Position numbers and translations under genes: made by a program
Shown here: in pieces, positions 61,825-64,000 of the stretch
Position numbering within the stretch: the stretch's first letter is position 1
How the letters are laid out: each line of letters begins with the position of its first letter
The notes under the pieces: model-generated
Database searches by the model: none
What the model was told of the DNA's origin: nothing
Seen by the model: only the letters and a program-made list of their open reading frames with translations
Assembly (NCBI RefSeq): GCF_001586275.1
Contig: NZ_CP014545.1
Coordinates: forward strand, 2,940,501-3,004,500
Direction of reading: 5' to 3'
DNA length: 64,000 nt
DNA from: Sphingorhabdus sp. M41
GTDB lineage: Bacteria > Pseudomonadota > Alphaproteobacteria > Sphingomonadales > Sphingomonadaceae

Positions 61825-62685
61825 ATGAAATATGCCGATCATGTCTATCGCAGCGCAGACGACCGGCTGGATCTCTATGCCCGCATCTATGACGGGGAAG
61901 GTCCGCCGCTGCTGCTGATGCACGGACTTACCCGGAACAGCGGCGATTTCGAGGCACTGGCCGGACATCTGGCCGGCAAATATCAACTGATCGTCCCCGA
62001 CCAGCGTGGTCGCGGACGGTCAGGTTACGACCCGGACCCGCAGAATTACACGCCCGCCGTCTATGTCGAGGACATGTTCGCGCTGATTGACGGGCTGCAG
62101 CTCGGGACGATGGGCCTGATCGGCACGTCGATGGGCGGACTGATGGCGATGATGATGGCGGCGATGCAGCCCGAACGGTTCGACAGCCTGATATTGAACG
62201 ATATCGGGCCAGCGGTCGAAGCCACTGGTCTGGCGCGGATACAAAGCTATGTCGGCCAGCCAGCGGTGTTTGACAGCTGGCAGCAAGCCGCCGATCATTG
62301 CCGAACGGTCCAGAGCGACAATATGATCGACTATGGCGCGCAGGACTGGATGATCTTTGCGCGGCACACCTGCGAAGAAAGACCCGACGGCAAAATCCGC
62401 TTTGCCTATGATCCGGCGATTTCCGATGGCCTGTCGGGCAGCGAGCAGACCGTCATTCCGCCTGACCTCTGGCCGATATGGGACACGCTGTCCGCCCTGC
62501 CCGTGCTGGTCATTCGCGGCGCGTTGTCAGATATACTTTCCCCCGCTACCGTTGCCGAGATGGAACGCCGGCATCCCGATCATTTCAGCGCCGTGGATAT
62601 TGAACATCGCGGTCACACCCCGATGCTGGACGAACCCGATGCGCTGGCAGCGATTGACCGCTTCTACGCGGAACCTAAAATGTAA
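61825..62685 (+). CDS. alpha/beta hydrolase
   Basis: About 286 residues. LLLMHGLTRNSGDFEALA (oxyanion His-Gly), nucleophile elbow IGTSMGGLMA (Ser), the acid in RGALSDILSP and His in EHRGHTPMLDEPDAL. No signal peptide, so cytosolic. It probably hydrolyses an ester or lactone imported by the neighbours. The TAA overlaps the MFS ATG (TAATG). ATG 61825 is used; a GTG one codon earlier exists. Confidence 0.9.
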   Translation: MKYADHVYRSADDRLDLYARIYDGEGPPLLLMHGLTRNSGDFEALAGHLAGKYQLIVPDQRGRGRSGYDPDPQNYTPAVYVEDMFALIDGLQLGTMGLIGTSMGGLMAMMMAAMQPERFDSLILNDIGPAVEATGLARIQSYVGQPAVFDSWQQAADHCRTVQSDNMIDYGAQDWMIFARHTCEERPDGKIRFAYDPAISDGLSGSEQTVIPPDLWPIWDTLSALPVLVIRGALSDILSPATVAEMERRHPDHFSAVDIEHRGHTPMLDEPDALAAIDRFYAEPKM

Positions 62686-63959
62686 TGGCGGAGCAGCAAA
62701 GCATGAAAAGCCGGACGACTTCGCCCAATATCGCGCTCGGCATGTTGCTGCTCGTCTATATTTTCAATTTCGTCGACCGCCAGATACTGGCGATCCTCGC
62801 GGGGCCAATCCAGGCCGACCTCGGCCTCAGCGATACCCAGATGGGGCTGCTCGGCGGCGTGGCTTTCGCCCTGCTCTATTCGACTCTCGCCGTGCCGCTG
62901 GCATGGGTGGCGGACAAGACCAACCGCAGCTGGGTGATTACCATTTCGCTGGTAATATGGAGCGGCTTCACCGCCATCTCCGGCCTCGCGCAGGGCTTCT
63001 GGTCGATATTTCTGGCGAGACTGGGCGTCGGCATCGGCGAAGCCGGCGGCGTTGCGCCTTCCTATGCCGTGATATCCGACCATTTCCCGAGCGAGAAACG
63101 CGCGCGGGCGCTGGCGATCTATTCGCTCGGCATCCCCCTCGGATCGGCCACCGGAGTGGTCGCAGGCGGTTATATTGCCGCCACCGTCGACTGGCGTCTC
63201 GCCTTTTTTGTCGTCGGGCTATTGGGCATATTGATTGCTCCCTTCTTCAAATATTTCGTGCGCGACAAGGTCAAGGTGCAGGCCCCGGCCGATCAGACAG
63301 TGGCCCCTTACAGCTTCAAGGGAACCGTCGTTCTGCTGGCAAAGAAGAAGGCCTTCTGGTTTCTCGCCTTCGGCGCGGCCTCCAGCTCGATGCTCGGCTA
63401 TGGCATTGCCTTCTGGCTGCCCAGCCTGTTGCAGCGCAGCTTTGGCCTGAGCCTGATCGAAACCTCTTTATTCTTTGGCGCGATATTGCTGATCGGCGGC
63501 GTCGCCGGCGTGCTCGGCGGCGGCATGATCGGCGACTGGCTGGGCAAAAGAGACAAGGCGGCCTACGGACTGGTTCCGGCTGTGGCCTTCCTGCTGGCGG
63601 TGCCGCTGTTCGCCGCCGGGATCATGAGCGGCTCGGCAACCATTGCCTTCATCCTTTTCCTGATCCCGCAGGCGCTGGCCTATTTCTGGCTCGGACCGGT
63701 CCTGTCAGCCGTGCAGCATCTGGTGCCGGCGGACGCACGCGCGACCGCTTCCGCCTTGTTCCTGCTGATCAACAATCTGATCGGTATCGGCGGCGGGATA
63801 TTCTTTCTCGGGGCCCTGTCCGACAGCCTGACACCGATCTACGGCGAAGACGGGTTGCGCTATTCGATGCTCTATTCGCTGACCTTCTATGTCATTGCCG
63901 CCGTGCTGATGGCGCTCGCCGCCAGGCCGTTGCGCAGCGAATGGATAGAGGAAGGCTGA
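62685..63959 (+). CDS. MFS transporter (spinster-like)
   Basis: 424 residues, twelve membrane helices. FNFVDRQILAILAGPIQADLGLSDTQMGLL is the spinster-type N-terminus; GVGIGEAGGVAPSYAVISDHFPSEKRARALAIYSLG follows. It should move the ligand or its hydrolysis product across the inner membrane. Overlaps the hydrolase stop by one base, so all three are one transcript. 41 bp to the window edge hold nothing called. Confidence 0.9.
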   Translation: MAEQQSMKSRTTSPNIALGMLLLVYIFNFVDRQILAILAGPIQADLGLSDTQMGLLGGVAFALLYSTLAVPLAWVADKTNRSWVITISLVIWSGFTAISGLAQGFWSIFLARLGVGIGEAGGVAPSYAVISDHFPSEKRARALAIYSLGIPLGSATGVVAGGYIAATVDWRLAFFVVGLLGILIAPFFKYFVRDKVKVQAPADQTVAPYSFKGTVVLLAKKKAFWFLAFGAASSSMLGYGIAFWLPSLLQRSFGLSLIETSLFFGAILLIGGVAGVLGGGMIGDWLGKRDKAAYGLVPAVAFLLAVPLFAAGIMSGSATIAFILFLIPQALAYFWLGPVLSAVQHLVPADARATASALFLLINNLIGIGGGIFFLGALSDSLTPIYGEDGLRYSMLYSLTFYVIAAVLMALAARPLRSEWIEEG

Positions 63960-64000
63960 TCGGCTTGCCTGAAGCGCTGGCCGGATATTAATCGGGCCGC

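Noticed and set aside
62357-63991. 544-aa ORF overlapping the hydrolase and MFS genes
   Set aside because: Shadow frame; the true frames show clear hydrolase and transporter motifs.

Overview
The window reads as chromosomal DNA of an alphaproteobacterium of the order Sphingomonadales, from the Sphingopyxis/Sphingorhabdus/Parasphingorhabdus neighbourhood (genus is inference). Evidence: the rpmF-plsX-fabH and rpsT/dnaA gene orders, GANTC (CcrM-type) sites clustered before dnaA, exosortase-A-associated glycan genes, a TonB receptor/hydrolase/MFS uptake cluster, and many short sphingomonad-type lipoproteins. Base composition and coding style look even throughout. I see no transposase, integrase, phage structural gene or CRISPR array. 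Two tRNA genes are present (Val-TAC and Arg-CCG).

Layout. 1-5 kb: fatty-acid/phospholipid start genes (fabH partial, plsX) with rpmF, a MAPEG protein, a glyoxalase-II-like hydrolase, and an S24 repressor facing a small protein across a palindrome cluster. 4.3-8.3 kb: exosortase-A-type glycosyltransferase and O-glycosylation ligase, with a coupled unknown membrane protein. 8.3-13.5 kb: dgcA, ABM protein, thiolase, MscS channel, tlyA, lipoprotein. 13.5-18 kb: a minus-strand run argH-lptM-lysA-siroheme synthase-DUF2721, and opposite its end a tiny gene (34 or 19 codons) with an extreme Shine-Dalgarno and its own terminator. 18-20 kb: TlpA-like lipoprotein, cytochrome c' lipoprotein and cytochrome b561. 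20-30.7 kb: dnaA with a complex upstream region, rpsT, mutM, ubiE-ubiB, coaBC-dut, moeB/thiF.

30.7-36 kb is an accessory catabolic operon (FAD hydroxylase, MBL-fold hydrolase, FAH hydrolase, extradiol/VOC dioxygenase) facing a TetR gene across two matching operators. 36-41 kb is a chaperone-usher pilus operon of the spore-coat-U (archaic) type with a strong terminator after the pilin gene. 41-43 kb is gene-poor. 43-48 kb holds a LuxR response regulator, a hybrid histidine kinase with a coupled MFS gene, and an AraC regulator. 48-58.6 kb holds a GFA protein, a sirtuin, a REP-like repeat cluster, dapB, a GAF-GGDEF-EAL protein, DUF302, an alcohol dehydrogenase, a Cys-rich alpha/beta hydrolase, nth, DUF6491 and tRNA-Arg. 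58.7-64 kb is a TetR / TonB receptor / alpha-beta hydrolase / MFS uptake cluster.

Housekeeping genes dominate. The points most worth a second look are the tiny gene at 13.58 kb, the dnaA upstream region, the S24/small-protein switch, the operator-flanked extradiol operon, the pilin leader and terminator, and the standalone exosortase-associated pair.
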